Positions 18,842 to 28,554 of a stretch of DNA of 51,005 nt are shown here, piece by piece. This DNA is from an uncultured Gammaproteobacteria bacterium. Its GTDB lineage: Bacteria; Pseudomonadota; Gammaproteobacteria; Pseudomonadales; Azotimanducaceae. A program made the translations under genes and the position numbers. Below the pieces are notes generated by a model. The model saw nothing but the letters and a program-made list of their open reading frames with translations, was not told the origin of the DNA and ran no database searches. Each line of letters begins with the position of its first letter. The stretch's first letter is position 1. Location of the stretch: NCBI GenBank assembly GCA_913045175.1, contig CAJWQG010000024.1, forward strand, positions 1-51,005. Direction: 5' to 3'.

Positions 18842-20854
18842 TTAGGAACGAACGAATTGCTGTCGCAGTTCCTCTATCTGGTCACGCAGCTGAGCGGCCT
18901 CTTCGAAGGCCAGATTCTTGGCGTGATCAAACATTTGCTTTTCCAGACTAACTATTTGTTTCTCAAGATCATCCTGGTTCAGCACATTGCTGCGATATTT
19001 GCCTTTTACTTCGGCCACTCGGCCTCTATTCTTGCCGCGCGCCGGTGTATCGCGCGCGCCCTCCAGGATATCCGTGACTTCCCGCTTGATACCAATAGGA
19101 ATGATGTTATGGGTACGATTAAACTCCATCTGCTTTTCACGACGACGATCTGTTTCATCGATGGTCCGCTGCATCGAATTAGTTACGGTGTCGCCATACA
19201 TTATCGCCTTGCCACTAAGGTTCCGTGCAGCGCGACCAACCGTTTGGATAAGTGAACGTTCCGAACGCAAAAAGCCTTCTTTGTCCGCATCAAGGATCGC
19301 CACGAGTGACACCTCTGGCATATCTAGTCCCTCGCGCAATAGATTGATACCTACCAGGACATCAAAAGCACCCAGTCTGAGATCACGAATAATTTCCATA
19401 CGCTCTACGGTATCAATATCTGAATGCAGATAACGCACCCTAACGTCATGCTCATCAAGATACTCGGTAAGGTCTTCGGCCATCCGCTTGGTCAACGTTG
19501 TAATCAGCACCCGTTCATCATTCGCGACACGCAGCTTAATTTCGGATAACACGTCGTCGACCTGCGTCTGCGCCGGACGGACTTCCAGCTCCGGATCGAC
19601 CAAACCGGTTGGTCTTACGACCTGTTCAACCACCTGCCCCGATTTGTCTGCTTCGTATGGCCCTGGTGTCGCCGAGACGAAAATCATTTGTGGCGCGAGT
19701 CTCTCCCATTCTTCAAACCGTAGCGGCCTGTTATCTAATGCCGATGGCAATCTGAAACCGAACTCTACTAACGTTTGTTTTCGCGAGCGATCCCCCTTAT
19801 ACATGGCGCCAAGCTGCGGGACGCCAACATGAGATTCGTCCATAACGAGCAGCGCATTGTCAGGCAGGTAGTCATAGAGCGTGGGTGGTGCTTCGCCCGA
19901 TTCTCGACCAGAAAGGTAGCGCGAATAATTTTCGATTCCATTGCAATACCCCAGTTCCTTGATCATTTCGAGATCAAACCGCGTTCGTTGTTCGAGTCTT
20001 TGTGCCTCCACCAGCTTGTTGTTGTCTTTCAGGATCCGAAGCCGATCATTCAATTCATCACGGATATGGTCCAATGCCTTTTCTATGGTCTCCCGCGGCG
20101 TCACATAGTGCGACTTGGGAAATACGGTCACCCTTGGTACACGACGAATGACTTCACCCGTAAGGGGATCAAACAGAGCAAGATCCTCAATCTCGTCATC
20201 GAACAGTTCAACGCGGATCGCGTTCTTATCTGACTCCGCTGGGAATATGTCAATCACATCACCACGGACTCGATAGGTCGCACGCCTCAGTTCCATTTCA
20301 TTGCGGGTATATTGCAGTTCCGCGAGACGGCGTAGCAGCCACCGCTGATCTATCTTGTCTCCGCGATCAAGGTGCATGACCATTTGCAGATAGGCACCCG
20401 GGTCTCCAAGACCGTATATCGACGATACTGAAGCAACCACGATGGCATCCTCGCGTTCCAGCAGAGCCTTGGTCGCGGATAGCCGCATCTGTTCAATATG
20501 CTCGTTAATCGCCGCATCCTTCTCGATATACGTATCTGATGCCGGAACATAAGCTTCCGGCTGATAGTAGTCGTAGTACGAGACGAAGTACTCGACCGCA
20601 TTATTGGGAAAAAATTCCTTGAACTCTCCGTAGAGCTGCGCCGCGAGGGTCTTGTTCGGTGCCATCACCAGCGTGGGCCGTTGCACGCTTTCGATGACAT
20701 TGGCGATGGTATAGGTTTTGCCGGAACCCGTGACACCCAGCAAGGTTTGGGCTGCCAGGCCCGACTCAATCCCATCAACAAGTTTCGCGATGGCCTGAGG
20801 CTGATCACCTGCTGGCTGGTAGTCTGAAAATACTTCTAATGCGCCTGATTTCAT
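18842..20854 (-). CDS. uvrB: Excinuclease ABC subunit B
   Basis: UvrB is the damage-verifying helicase-like subunit of nucleotide excision repair. The 670 residues show Walker [18 protein letters not shown] near 39, then the beta-hairpin region [12 protein letters not shown] and the helicase motifs ([59 protein letters not shown] in segments). The C-terminal UVR motif ([20 protein letters not shown]), which binds UvrC, is present. Length equals that of E. coli UvrB (673). It is flanked by tRNA-Val downstream and tRNA-Asn upstream on the opposite strand, and appears monocistronic. Confidence 0.98.
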   Translation of the reverse strand: MKSGALEVFSDYQPAGDQPQAIAKLVDGIESGLAAQTLLGVTGSGKTYTIANVIESVQRPTLVMAPNKTLAAQLYGEFKEFFPNNAVEYFVSYYDYYQPEAYVPASDTYIEKDAAINEHIEQMRLSATKALLEREDAIVVASVSSIYGLGDPGAYLQMVMHLDRGDKIDQRWLLRRLAELQYTRNEMELRRATYRVRGDVIDIFPAESDKNAIRVELFDDEIEDLALFDPLTGEVIRRVPRVTVFPKSHYVTPRETIEKALDHIRDELNDRLRILKDNNKLVEAQRLEQRTRFDLEMIKELGYCNGIENYSRYLSGRESGEAPPTLYDYLPDNALLVMDESHVGVPQLGAMYKGDRSRKQTLVEFGFRLPSALDNRPLRFEEWERLAPQMIFVSATPGPYEADKSGQVVEQVVRPTGLVDPELEVRPAQTQVDDVLSEIKLRVANDERVLITTLTKRMAEDLTEYLDEHDVRVRYLHSDIDTVERMEIIRDLRLGAFDVLVGINLLREGLDMPEVSLVAILDADKEGFLRSERSLIQTVGRAARNLSGKAIMYGDTVTNSMQRTIDETDRRREKQMEFNRTHNIIPIGIKREVTDILEGARDTPARGKNRGRVAEVKGKYRSNVLNQDDLEKQIVSLEKQMFDHAKNLAFEEAAQLRDQIEELRQQFVRS

Positions 20855-20951
20855 GTTTGGAATAATACCTGATCAAGCGGCGTTGTATACGAGATGACGC
20901 CAGGCTACTGACAGCGGTGTGTCAGGAGGATGATCTAACGTGTCGTTGTGG

Positions 20952-20981
20952 TTGACGTCATTGGGTGACCACAATTACAAT
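20952..20981 (+). promoter_or_regulatory. Sigma-70 promoter of tRNA-Asn
   Basis: TTGACG (20952-20957) and TACAAT (20976-20981) are 18 bases apart and are followed by a GC-rich discriminator (GCGCACCCGC). The tRNA begins 15 bases after the -10 box. This is the clearest promoter in the window, and the discriminator fits stringent control. Confidence 0.75.
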
Positions 20982-20996
20982 GCGCACCCGCTACGT

Positions 20997-21072
20997 TCCC
21001 CGATAGCTCAGTTGGTAGAGCAAATGACTGTTAATCATTGGGTCCCTGGTTCGAGCCCAGGTCGGGGAGCCA
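20997..21072 (+). tRNA. tRNA-Asn (anticodon GTT)
   Basis: A 76-base cloverleaf with encoded CCA. The acceptor arms are TCCCCGA / TCGGGGA, with G as discriminator. The anticodon stem AATGA / TCATT encloses CTGTTAA, giving anticodon GTT. The T arm is CCTGG-TTCGAGC-CCAGG. Its own promoter lies directly upstream. Confidence 0.97.
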
Positions 21073-21366
21073 AATTGCGGCTTGCGCGTAGCGGAAACGC
21101 AATAACCCCTAAACGCCACCCCCAAGCAACAGCGAATTTGCGCAAGCAAAATCGCGACGGTCCGACGCATCGGTGCGTCAAAGCCGTGCTCAACACCAAA
21201 TCCACACTAGTAATCCGCTGGCGGAAGGCGGGCACTATTTCGAGCCGCTCGCTCTCTACCTTACTGAGAGTCGCGTTTGTGCCCTCGTTGTTCGCCTGGG
21301 CGGAGTGATATCGGGGTTGCCATAGGCGGTCTCGGCGGCAGTTCGCTATATTCGCGTCGCGAAACA

Positions 21367-21457
21367 GTACACCCCTCCCACCAGCTAAGTAGTGGTTCGA
21401 TACCGTCTACTCAAAGGGAATAGCAGTCTCGATGCGGCAGAGCTGGTGGAGGGGTAC
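21367..21457. repeat. Long imperfect inverted repeat with nested hairpin
   Basis: Left arm 21367-21386 (GTACACCCCTCCCACCAGCT) pairs with right arm 21441-21457 (AGCTGGTGGAGGGGTAC); only two small gaps interrupt the match. Inside, AGTAG..GGT and ACC..CTACT form a second hairpin at about 21388-21411. The fold would be a 90-base structured RNA or a terminator for either flanking gene. Confidence 0.75.
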
Positions 21458-21553
21458 TTCTTTGCGTAAGGAACATATTCACCGCCGTAGAGCCGCTCCT
21501 AGACCCAGGCTCATTTGAGACCGCGACCGCCCAGTGCGGTCCCGAGCCCCTAG

Positions 21554-21609
21554 TCCCGAGTCCCGAGTCCCGAGTCCCGATTCCCGATTCCCGATTCCCG
21601 ATTCCCGAG
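21554..21609. repeat. Heptamer tandem repeat (TCCCGAG/TCCCGAT), eight copies
   Basis: Eight contiguous 7-base units: three TCCCGAG, four TCCCGAT, one TCCCGAG. It lies 35 bases after the stop codon of the ComEA-like gene (minus strand). Units are identical except for the last base, which suggests slipped-strand growth. There are no spacers, so this is not a CRISPR. Confidence 0.9.
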
Positions 21610-21643
21610 TCTCAAAACTCGACTCGAAACTCGAAACTTTCGC

Positions 21644-21946
21644 TCACTTCACCTTAATCTTGCTTTCATTCTTGGTCACGGTTGCCATACCGATGCCACG
21701 AACTGCAGATAACTCCTCTGCTGAGTAGAAACGTCCGTTCTCCTCCCGGTATTGAACAATCGCCTTGGCCCTGCTCATGCCAACACCATCCAGCACTTCC
21801 ACCAGGGTTTCAGCATCCGCCTCATTGATATTGACGGTTATCTCCGCCTCAATCTGTTCAGCAGTCGGCGTGTTGGCCAGTGCTACGCTGCCCCAGCAAA
21901 AACACAATACGGTCAGGAATGATACGAGTAATTTACTTGCTTTCAT
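21644..21946 (-). CDS. ComEA-like exported helix-hairpin-helix protein
   Basis: A 100-residue protein with a signal peptide (cleaved near ALA-NTP, about residue 24) and one helix-hairpin-helix DNA-binding domain: VNINEADAETLVEVLDGVGM, SRAKAIVQYREENGRFYSAEEL and VRGIGMATVTKNESKIKV. ComEA-type proteins bind incoming double-stranded DNA in the periplasm during natural uptake. Short stand-alone versions are common in gammaproteobacteria and are not proof of competence. It is followed by a simple-repeat tract. Confidence 0.9.
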   Translation of the reverse strand: MKASKLLVSFLTVLCFCWGSVALANTPTAEQIEAEITVNINEADAETLVEVLDGVGMSRAKAIVQYREENGRFYSAEELSAVRGIGMATVTKNESKIKVK

Positions 21947-22099
21947 GGTTTATCTCCTTGGTTTGGGTTTGCTCGTTTCAAGCAAGGAGAACGTTAGCAA
22001 CGGAGCACAGGGAAAGATGCTGGAGATATCTTGATCGAGGTGAGGCGATTGGTAGTGAATGCGGTAGGCTAAAGACGATGTTGTTCTTGAGAGGGTCGC

Positions 22100-23275
22100 T
22101 TACTCCCCTTCGAGGCCGAAAATAGGCTTAACAGTCGCCCAGTCTCTACAGCTCGGACAGTGCCAGGCCATTTTTTTAAGTTCAAAACCACAGGCATGGC
22201 AACGATATGCGGGTTTATCCGCAACCAGCGCCTCTGCGAAACTTCGCAGGATTGTAAGGTTCTGTTTTGCAACGCCACTCGTGTTATCGACGTGCAGATC
22301 AATCAGCTGTGTCAGACCACGAATCGTCGGGTTGCGCTTCAGGTGATTAGCGATAAATTTCGCCATGGCTTCATCACCAATTTGTTCACGCTTTACGGTC
22401 GCAAGCGTAAGGACGATGGAAATGGAGGGCGTAATCTCCAGGCAGGACTCCAGATATTCACAAAAGTCGTCCGTCGGAAGATCCGCTTTCTCATATACTT
22501 CTACGAGAGAGTCCAGGGATTCAGGCACATACACCGGCTCCTGATCACGGATGCGCTTCAGCGTATTAATCGCATCCTCATAACGACCCTCTGCAATATC
22601 AATCTTTCCATGAATTAGCGTCGCTCGAGCATTGTTCGCATCGTGACCAATTGCCTTACTGATGGATTCACGGGCCTTATCATAGTCTCCGTCACCGAGA
22701 TGATCTGTGGCGATCTCACAGTAGTAATGAGAGATTGCCTTCTCATATTTCTCTGTGTCATCACCGACAGCAAGCAACTGGGCTACCTCTGCCGCCTGCT
22801 GCCATTCTTTTTCCATCTCGTAGACTTCGAGTGTAATCTTCCGACTTTCCCTGAGAGTTTCTCCCTTCTCACTGGAAAGTGTTATCGACAACTCTTCTGC
22901 CCGATCAAGCAGACCCGCCAAAAGATAGTCACGAGCAAGCTCCAACTTAACGTTGAGCATGTCTTCTTTCTCAAGACGTGCATGGGCAAGGATATTTTCG
23001 TGAACGATTACTGCTTTTTCGAGTTCGCCTCGACGACGTAGTAATCCACCAAGGGCAAGGTGAGTCTCCAGCGTTTCCTGGTTGACTTCCAGTTCCTCAA
23101 TAAATGCAGCAACGGCACGGTCAGGTTCTTCATTGAGAAGGTAGTTAACGCCGTTGTAGTAGTTAGGTCCAAGCGTCTCGGCCTGCTTAATTCGCTCACG
23201 CCCTCGCAGCCACCAGCCAATGCCGATAGCGATAACTACCAATATGTATAGCAACCAGTTATCCATGTGGCCCAT
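22100..23275 (-). CDS. lapB: Lipopolysaccharide assembly protein B (TPR protein with rubredoxin-like zinc site)
   Basis: LapB (YciM) sits on the inner membrane and, with FtsH, controls LpxC turnover and therefore LPS amount. One N-terminal membrane helix (NWLLYILVVIAIGIGWWL) is followed by roughly nine TPR units (YNGVNYLLNEEPDRAVAAFI onward). The C-terminal metal site reads CHACGFELKKMAWHCPSC, two CxxC pairs. At 391 residues it matches E. coli LapB (389). An ATG at 23266, nine residues of sequence closer to the membrane helix than 23275 would suggest, has better spacing from GGAAG and may be the real start. lapA is just upstream, as usual. Confidence 0.96.
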   Translation of the reverse strand: MGHMDNWLLYILVVIAIGIGWWLRGRERIKQAETLGPNYYNGVNYLLNEEPDRAVAAFIEELEVNQETLETHLALGGLLRRRGELEKAVIVHENILAHARLEKEDMLNVKLELARDYLLAGLLDRAEELSITLSSEKGETLRESRKITLEVYEMEKEWQQAAEVAQLLAVGDDTEKYEKAISHYYCEIATDHLGDGDYDKARESISKAIGHDANNARATLIHGKIDIAEGRYEDAINTLKRIRDQEPVYVPESLDSLVEVYEKADLPTDDFCEYLESCLEITPSISIVLTLATVKREQIGDEAMAKFIANHLKRNPTIRGLTQLIDLHVDNTSGVAKQNLTILRSFAEALVADKPAYRCHACGFELKKMAWHCPSCRDWATVKPIFGLEGE

Positions 23276-23341
23276 TCTTCCGGATAATATTCTTTAGTCG
23301 CTCATTCGAGCTATAAGGTTTAATCAAATTACGAATTAAAT

Positions 23342-23656
23342 TTAGGGGCTGGCTTCGTTTTCGACCGAGGTCTCTGCCTTGATGTGATCCAGCTGTTGAT
23401 TCGTCGCCGCAATTTTCTTTTCCGCACTCCGATGCCTCAGCCGCAACCGGGTATTCGAGAACAAATTCAACAAACTGCCAAACCCGAGCCCAATCACGAA
23501 CGCGGTCAATACCCACCAGGATACCGGCCATTCAGGGGTACGATAATCTAGAAAGTTAAGTGAGACTTCCGTGCTGTTCTCTGATGCCGCGACCAGGGCA
23601 ACAAGAAAAATAATGAAGAGCACCACGCGGAACAGCCACTTTTTTACTAGATTCAT
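23342..23656 (-). CDS. lapA: Lipopolysaccharide assembly protein A
   Basis: A 104-residue inner-membrane protein with two membrane helices (about 8-25 and 46-66), the short loop NSTEVSLNFLDYRTPEWPVS between them, and a charged C-terminal helix. This is the LapA (YciS, DUF1049) layout. In E. coli LapA works with LapB in LPS assembly. It lies between ihfB and lapB. Confidence 0.93.
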   Translation of the reverse strand: MNLVKKWLFRVVLFIIFLVALVAASENSTEVSLNFLDYRTPEWPVSWWVLTAFVIGLGFGSLLNLFSNTRLRLRHRSAEKKIAATNQQLDHIKAETSVENEASP

Positions 23657-23695
23657 GAAGCAATTATACCGGCTAGCAGGTTCTTGTCCGGAAAC

Positions 23696-24016
23696 TTATG
23701 AATCCAAAGACTGATTTGTCGCCAATTCAGCCGCGAGCCCAAGGTTAACCCTTTCGCGCAGCTCCTTGCCCGGTTTGAAATGAGGTACGTACTTACCCAA
23801 AAGCTCAACCTTTTCACCCGTCTTAGGATTTCTCCCAAGTCGGGCGGCTCGATAGTGCAACGAAAAGCTGCCGAAACCGCGAATCTCAATACGCTCGCCT
23901 TCTGCGAGCGCTTCGGCCATGTGGTCTAGCATCATCTTGACTGCTAGCTCCACATCTTTTGCGGATAGCTGGCTTTGAACAGCCGCAATCTTTTCTATGA
24001 GTTCCGATTTCGTCAT
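23696..24016 (-). CDS. ihfB: Integration host factor subunit beta
   Basis: The partner of IhfA. From ATG 24016 the protein has 106 residues, starting [20 protein letters not shown]. The DNA arm contains [20 protein letters not shown] with the intercalating proline, and [10 protein letters not shown] is the usual IhfB core. An upstream in-frame start at 24031 would add MPERS and is unlikely. Gene order rpsA-ihfB-lapA-lapB is conserved in gammaproteobacteria. The last ~12 residues ([11 protein letters not shown]) are not part of the conserved fold. Confidence 0.96.
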   Translation of the reverse strand: MTKSELIEKIAAVQSQLSAKDVELAVKMMLDHMAEALAEGERIEIRGFGSFSLHYRAARLGRNPKTGEKVELLGKYVPHFKPGKELRERVNLGLAAELATNQSLDS

Positions 24017-24032
24017 CGAGCGTTCCGGCACC

Positions 24033-25766
24033 CTATTCCTCGGGATCCTTACCTTCGGTTGTTGCAGCTTCTGAAGAACTCGCAGCTTCTTCGTCCTGAG
24101 TATCCATCTTCTGCTTGATGAGATCTCCCAAAGTCGTCGGGCTTACTTCTGCTTCCTTCTCCCGATGTTCTTTGACTGCCTGTTCCTCGTCATGCATATC
24201 CTTGGCTTTGATCGAAACACCCAACACACGATTTTTGCGATCAACACTAATGATCTTCACTTCGACTTCATCGTCGACACTGAACGCATTGCGTGCATCT
24301 TCCACACGATCGACGCTAATCTCCGATGCCTTTAAAACACCTTCGACCTCTTCTGCGAGTTCAATTGTCGCCTGCTTGGCATCTACTTCTTTCACCTTAC
24401 CGGTAACAATTGCGCCTCGATCATTGACAGCAACATAGTTGTTGAATGGATCCTCTTCCAGGTGCTTGAGACCAAGCGATATACGCTCACGCTCCGCATC
24501 GATGGAGAGAATTACAGTCTCGATCTCATCTCCTTTGGTGAAACGACGCACAGCCTGCTCGCCGGGCTCGTTCCATGAGATATCAGAGAGATGCACGAGG
24601 CCATCGATATTGCCATCCAGTCCGATAAAGATTCCAAAGTCCGTAATCGACTTAATGTAACCCTTGATTCGGTCATTTTTGGCGTGCAATCCGGCAAATT
24701 CTTCCCAGGGATTACCCTGGCACTGCTTGATACCGAGAGAGATTCGGCGGCGCTCTTCGTCAATGTCCAGCACCATCACCTCAACTTCATCACCGACCTG
24801 TACCACTTTGGAAGGATGAATATTGCGATTGGTCCAGTCCATTTCCGAGACGTGTACCAAACCCTCTACGCCTTCTTCCAACTCAGCAAAACAACCATAG
24901 TCCGTGAGATTGGTCACTCGGGCCATGGTACGGGTGCTCTCAGGATATCGTTGTGTGAGAGCAACCCAGGGATCTTCACCCAGTTGTTTCAGGCCGAGGG
25001 ACACGCGATTACGTTCACGGTCAAACTTCAGCACCTTAACGGAGATCTCGTCACCCACGGCAACGATTTCACCCGGATGCTTGATACGCTTCCAGGCCAT
25101 ATCCGTAATGTGTAACAAGCCATCTACGCCACCAAGGTCAACAAAGGCACCGTAGTCTGTAAGGTTTTTGACGATACCTTTGACTTCCTGGCCTTCCTGG
25201 AGGCTTTCGAGCAGCGCTTCCCGTTCCACGCTATTTTCTTCTTCCAATACAGAACGTCTGGATACCACGACATTGTTGCGCTTCTGGTCCAGCTTGATGA
25301 CTTTAAACTCGAGCTCTCGTCCTTCCAGCTGCTCGTTATCTCGCAGCGGTCTGACGTCAACGAGGGACCCAGGAAGGAACGCTCGCACATCACGAATCTC
25401 GACCGTAAACCCACCTTTTACTCTGCCGCTGATCACGCCAGTGATGACTTCCTGAGCCTCATAGACATGTTCCAGTAGTTCCCACGACTCCGCTCGTTTC
25501 GCTTTCTCTCTGGAGAGTCTTGTCTCGCCAAAGCCATCATCCACAGCGTCCATAGACACCTTGACCGCATCACCGATCTGGACTTCAACTTCACCGCTTT
25601 CATTTAGGAACTGGAATCGGGGAATGATCCCTTCAGATTTCAGGCCAGCGTGTACTGTAACCCACTCATTATCAATATCTACAACGACACCGGTGATAAT
25701 AGAACCGGACTGCATATCGATGGTTTTTAAACTTTCTTCAAATAACTCCGCAAAACTTTCGCTCAT
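24033..25766 (-). CDS. rpsA: 30S ribosomal protein S1
   Basis: A 577-residue RNA-binding protein with six S1 (OB) domains, readily counted by [100 protein letters not shown] and [21 protein letters not shown]1 brings mRNA to the 30S subunit, mainly for transcripts with weak ribosome sites. A low-complexity acidic tail ([20 protein letters not shown]) extends past the last domain. It lies between cmk and ihfB. Confidence 0.98.
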   Translation of the reverse strand: MSESFAELFEESLKTIDMQSGSIITGVVVDIDNEWVTVHAGLKSEGIIPRFQFLNESGEVEVQIGDAVKVSMDAVDDGFGETRLSREKAKRAESWELLEHVYEAQEVITGVISGRVKGGFTVEIRDVRAFLPGSLVDVRPLRDNEQLEGRELEFKVIKLDQKRNNVVVSRRSVLEEENSVEREALLESLQEGQEVKGIVKNLTDYGAFVDLGGVDGLLHITDMAWKRIKHPGEIVAVGDEISVKVLKFDRERNRVSLGLKQLGEDPWVALTQRYPESTRTMARVTNLTDYGCFAELEEGVEGLVHVSEMDWTNRNIHPSKVVQVGDEVEVMVLDIDEERRRISLGIKQCQGNPWEEFAGLHAKNDRIKGYIKSITDFGIFIGLDGNIDGLVHLSDISWNEPGEQAVRRFTKGDEIETVILSIDAERERISLGLKHLEEDPFNNYVAVNDRGAIVTGKVKEVDAKQATIELAEEVEGVLKASEISVDRVEDARNAFSVDDEVEVKIISVDRKNRVLGVSIKAKDMHDEEQAVKEHREKEAEVSPTTLGDLIKQKMDTQDEEAASSSEAATTEGKDPEE

Positions 25767-25874
25767 AAATAACTACTCTTCCCGGGCTTTCGCCCCACAA
25801 CCACGCGCCAACCGCCATGGGTCCAATTAATATTGGGACTGCAGCGAGGGCATCTATCTGGTTGGGCCCAGGAT

Positions 25875-26561
25875 TCAGTCCAGTCTTCCCGTCACAATTG
25901 CCAGCACCTGATCAAACACCTCGTCTATACTCAGCGACGTGCTGTCGATAATGGCCGCAGCGGAAGCCGGTATAAGCGGTGCGACTTTACGGGTCATATC
26001 CCGCTCGTCACGTTCCCGGATGCTCGTGAAAAGGGCGTGTAGACTAACACTAATATCCTTATCTTTCAACTGCTTATAACGCCTTTCAGCTCGCGCTTCG
26101 GCACTGGCAGTAAGGTAAATCTTGGCGTCAGCATCAGGGAAAACCACCGTTCCCATGTCTCGTCCATCCGCCACGAGGCCTGGCGCTTGTTTAAATGAAC
26201 GTTGTAAGAGCCCTATTGCTTCCCGAACACTGGCCATAGGTGCAACCTTAGATGCATCCATACCTGCTTCGTCGGTACGGACATCGCGAGTCACATTATC
26301 ACCCTCGAGCCATATAGATAGCGGGTCCTCGGCATCTCCGGTCGGCTTAAAAGAGACATCCAGTTTCTCCGCAAGATCGGCTAACGCAGATTCATCCTCA
26401 AGATTCACCCCATGCTTACGAGCAGCCAGCCCAATCAGGCGATACAGAGCACCGCTATCGAGAATATGAAATCCAAGCGTCGTTGCCAGTCGTTGCGTGA
26501 TCACCCCTTTCCCAGAACCGCTAGGCCCGTCTATCGCAATTACAGGAATAGTCGACGTCAC
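25875..26561 (-). CDS. cmk: Cytidylate kinase
   Basis: A 228-residue kinase for CMP/dCMP. The P-loop is AIDGPSGSGKGVITQRLA (residues 9-26), followed by FHILDSGALYRLIGLAARK. The substrate region is VADGRDMGTVVFPDADAK and the lid SAEARAERRYKQL. The start is GTG 26561, whose GTGA overlaps the TGA of tyrA, so the two are translationally coupled. In Pseudomonas cmk also follows the tyrA(-aroA) gene and precedes rpsA. Confidence 0.97.
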   Translation of the reverse strand: MTSTIPVIAIDGPSGSGKGVITQRLATTLGFHILDSGALYRLIGLAARKHGVNLEDESALADLAEKLDVSFKPTGDAEDPLSIWLEGDNVTRDVRTDEAGMDASKVAPMASVREAIGLLQRSFKQAPGLVADGRDMGTVVFPDADAKIYLTASAEARAERRYKQLKDKDISVSLHALFTSIRERDERDMTRKVAPLIPASAAAIIDSTSLSIDEVFDQVLAIVTGRLD

Positions 26562-27439
26562 TGGGCGTTCTGTTCTGAGTTCTGTTCTGAGTTTTGTTCT
26601 GAATAGTGGTCCCGCGCTTCCTTCGCTCGCTGGAATACCTGTTCTAAGGCTTCTGAATCGCCTTGCGCGATCATCTGCCGAATATCGCCCAGCTCATCCA
26701 GGAATCGATCAAGAATTGATAACACTGCCGGCCCGTTGGCCTGAAAAATGTCACGCCACATCACGGGGTCAGATGCAGCAATACGTGAAAAGTCCCGGAA
26801 GCCACCCGCTGCATACTGAAAGACTTCCATACTGTCACCCTGGGAAGACAACGAATCGACGAGTGCATAAGCGAGCAAGTGAGGTAGATGACTGGTTTGT
26901 GCAAGCACCCAGTCGTGATGCTCGACGCTCATTTCTATCACCGTTGAACCGAGTCCCTGCCACAGCTGTCGAACCTGATCCGTCGAAGCGGGGTCCGTCG
27001 ATTCTACCGGTGTAAGTATAACCCTATGTTTTTCAAAGAGTCTTGGATCTGCGGCGGCAACTCCATGTTGCTCCGACCCGGCAATGGGATGACCTGGTAC
27101 CAGTGTTGATGGTACGTCTCCGAAAACCGCCCTACTCGCTTCAATAATCGGTGCTTTAACACTCCCTACATCTGTAATCAGTGAGGTTGGCGAGATATCT
27201 TGAAGGATCGACTGAACCGAAAGCACTGGGACGGAGATCATCACCAGATCGGCATCTTTACAGGCATCCGCGACTGATTCTGCAACACTGTCGATAATAC
27301 CCTGCTGCAATCCGGAATCGAGACCTGCCGCATCAACATCGAACGCAGAGATATGCCCAGCAAGTTCTTTTTGCTTCAATCCTGCTGCAAACGACCCGCC
27401 AATGAGCCCTAGCCCAACCACTGCAACTCGATCCATCAT
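26558..27439 (-). CDS. tyrA: Prephenate/arogenate dehydrogenase
   Basis: A 293-residue NAD(P)-dependent enzyme of tyrosine synthesis. The Rossmann motif is VAVVGLGLIGGSFAAGLK (residues 5-22), followed by SVKAPIIEA, PGHPIAGSEQHGVAAADPRL and the conserved EHHDWVLAQTSHLPHLLAYAL. It is the plain monofunctional form: in Pseudomonas the gene at this spot is a TyrA-AroA fusion, and no AroA part is found here. The C-terminus ends in repeats of SEQN (12-base tandem units at about 26567-26605). It overlaps hisC upstream and cmk downstream by four bases each. Confidence 0.95.
   Translation of the reverse strand: MMDRVAVVGLGLIGGSFAAGLKQKELAGHISAFDVDAAGLDSGLQQGIIDSVAESVADACKDADLVMISVPVLSVQSILQDISPTSLITDVGSVKAPIIEASRAVFGDVPSTLVPGHPIAGSEQHGVAAADPRLFEKHRVILTPVESTDPASTDQVRQLWQGLGSTVIEMSVEHHDWVLAQTSHLPHLLAYALVDSLSSQGDSMEVFQYAAGGFRDFSRIAASDPVMWRDIFQANGPAVLSILDRFLDELGDIRQMIAQGDSEALEQVFQRAKEARDHYSEQNSEQNSEQNAQ
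26567..26605. repeat. 12-bp tandem repeat in the 3' end of tyrA
   Basis: Three imperfect copies of a unit encoding SEQN on the minus strand (the plus strand reads GTTCTGTTCTGA, AGTTCTGTTCTG and so on). The unit lengths are multiples of three, so copy-number changes would keep the frame. Confidence 0.75.
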
Positions 27440-28539
27440 TTCGCGAGCACTATCTTCAGCCTCTCGATGAAACGCTCATTTTCTTCAGGCAGGCCAACTG
27501 TAACGCGGAGATGATTAGGCATTTCATAGACGCCAATTGGTCGTACGATGACGCCCCGACTTAACAGCTCATCGTATATGGATGTTACATCGCGACCAAA
27601 ATCGATCGTCAGAAAATTACCAACCGTTGGAATATAGGGCAGATCAAGCCCATCACAAGCAGATGTGAGGTAGTTAAGACCCTCTCGATTCATATCCATC
27701 GATTTCTGCACATGATCCTGATCGTCCAACGCAGTGTATGCGGCCACCAGCGACATGGCATTAACATTGAACGGTTGTCGCACGCGGTTCATCAGGTCGG
27801 CAATGTCCGGATGGCTGACAGAATAACCAACCCGCAGGGCAGCGAGCCCGTAAACTTTGGAAAATGTCCGCGTCACAATCAGATTGGGATACTTTTCCAT
27901 CAGTGAAATACCGTTCGGGTAATCAGGCTCATCCACATACTCGAAGTAAGCCTCGTCCAATACCACCAGAACGTCCTGGGACACACTATCCAGAAGTGTA
28001 ACGAGCGCGCTTTCAGTAACCCAGGTACCCGTTGGATTGTTTGGATTGGCGATAAATATCATGCGGGTATCAGGGCCGACGGCGGCCACAGTCGCATCCA
28101 GGTCCTGAGCAAAGTTCAACGCAGGAATCACCGTAAGCCTGGCACCAACTGCCTTGGTTACCAGCGGGTACACCACAAAGGAATGTTGAGACACGATCGC
28201 TTCATTCGATGGGTTCAGAAATACCCTTCCGACAAGTTCGAGCACGTCATTTGAACCATTGCCAATGGTCAGCGTTTCAGTTGCCACACCCAGGAATTCA
28301 CTCAGGCGGTTTTTTAACAGGTACGCACTGCCGTCCGGGTACCTTGCAAGTTCAGGAAGCACATCGGCCAGACTATCTTTAACCGACTGACTCGCACCGA
28401 GCGGGTTTTCATTGCTGGCGAGCTTCACCACATCGGTAAGGCCCATCTCACGCTCAAGTTCTTCTATTGGTTTTCCCGGCTGATAGGGTTGTAACTCTCT
28501 GACACCGGGTAACGCCAAGTTAATAAAGTCCGTCATCAT
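27436..28539 (-). CDS. hisC: Histidinol-phosphate / aromatic aminotransferase (HisC2 type)
   Basis: A 367-residue PLP enzyme of fold type I. The N-terminal LASNENPLGAS, then NGSNDVLELVGRVF, FIANPNNPTGTW, VLDEAYFEYVD and the PLP lysine in TRTFSKVYGLAALRVGYS are in family order. Placed between pheA and tyrA, it is the copy that usually transaminates aromatic acids (as HisC2 in Pseudomonas) rather than histidinol phosphate, though both reactions are possible. It shares four bases with tyrA. Confidence 0.94.
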   Translation of the reverse strand: MMTDFINLALPGVRELQPYQPGKPIEELEREMGLTDVVKLASNENPLGASQSVKDSLADVLPELARYPDGSAYLLKNRLSEFLGVATETLTIGNGSNDVLELVGRVFLNPSNEAIVSQHSFVVYPLVTKAVGARLTVIPALNFAQDLDATVAAVGPDTRMIFIANPNNPTGTWVTESALVTLLDSVSQDVLVVLDEAYFEYVDEPDYPNGISLMEKYPNLIVTRTFSKVYGLAALRVGYSVSHPDIADLMNRVRQPFNVNAMSLVAAYTALDDQDHVQKSMDMNREGLNYLTSACDGLDLPYIPTVGNFLTIDFGRDVTSIYDELLSRGVIVRPIGVYEMPNHLRVTVGLPEENERFIERLKIVLAK

Positions 28540-28554
28540 AATCCTAGATAGAAG

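Larger units (their letters stand above)
21073..21643. other. 571-base intergenic stretch with a large inverted repeat and simple repeats
   Basis: No open frame here has coding character. The stretch lies between the converging tRNA-Asn and ComEA-like genes. It holds a long imperfect inverted repeat (21367-21457) and a run of 7-base tandem repeats (21554-21609). After the run come short echoes of ACTCGA/CTCGAAAC. A bidirectional terminator function for the inverted repeat is possible. Confidence 0.6.

Noticed and set aside
20940-21308. A 122-codon frame reading through tRNA-Asn
   Set aside because: It contains the tRNA gene in translation and has no domain.
21554-21609. Heptamer array as a CRISPR or integron site
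   Set aside because: Units are contiguous with no spacers, and no cas or integrase gene is near.
24591-25115. A 174-codon plus-strand frame inside rpsA
   Set aside because: Lies wholly opposite the six S1 domains; no motif, and codon pattern fits a shadow of rpsA.
26497-27015. A 172-codon plus-strand frame over tyrA/cmk
   Set aside because: Antisense of two clear genes; repeats in it come from the SEQN tract.
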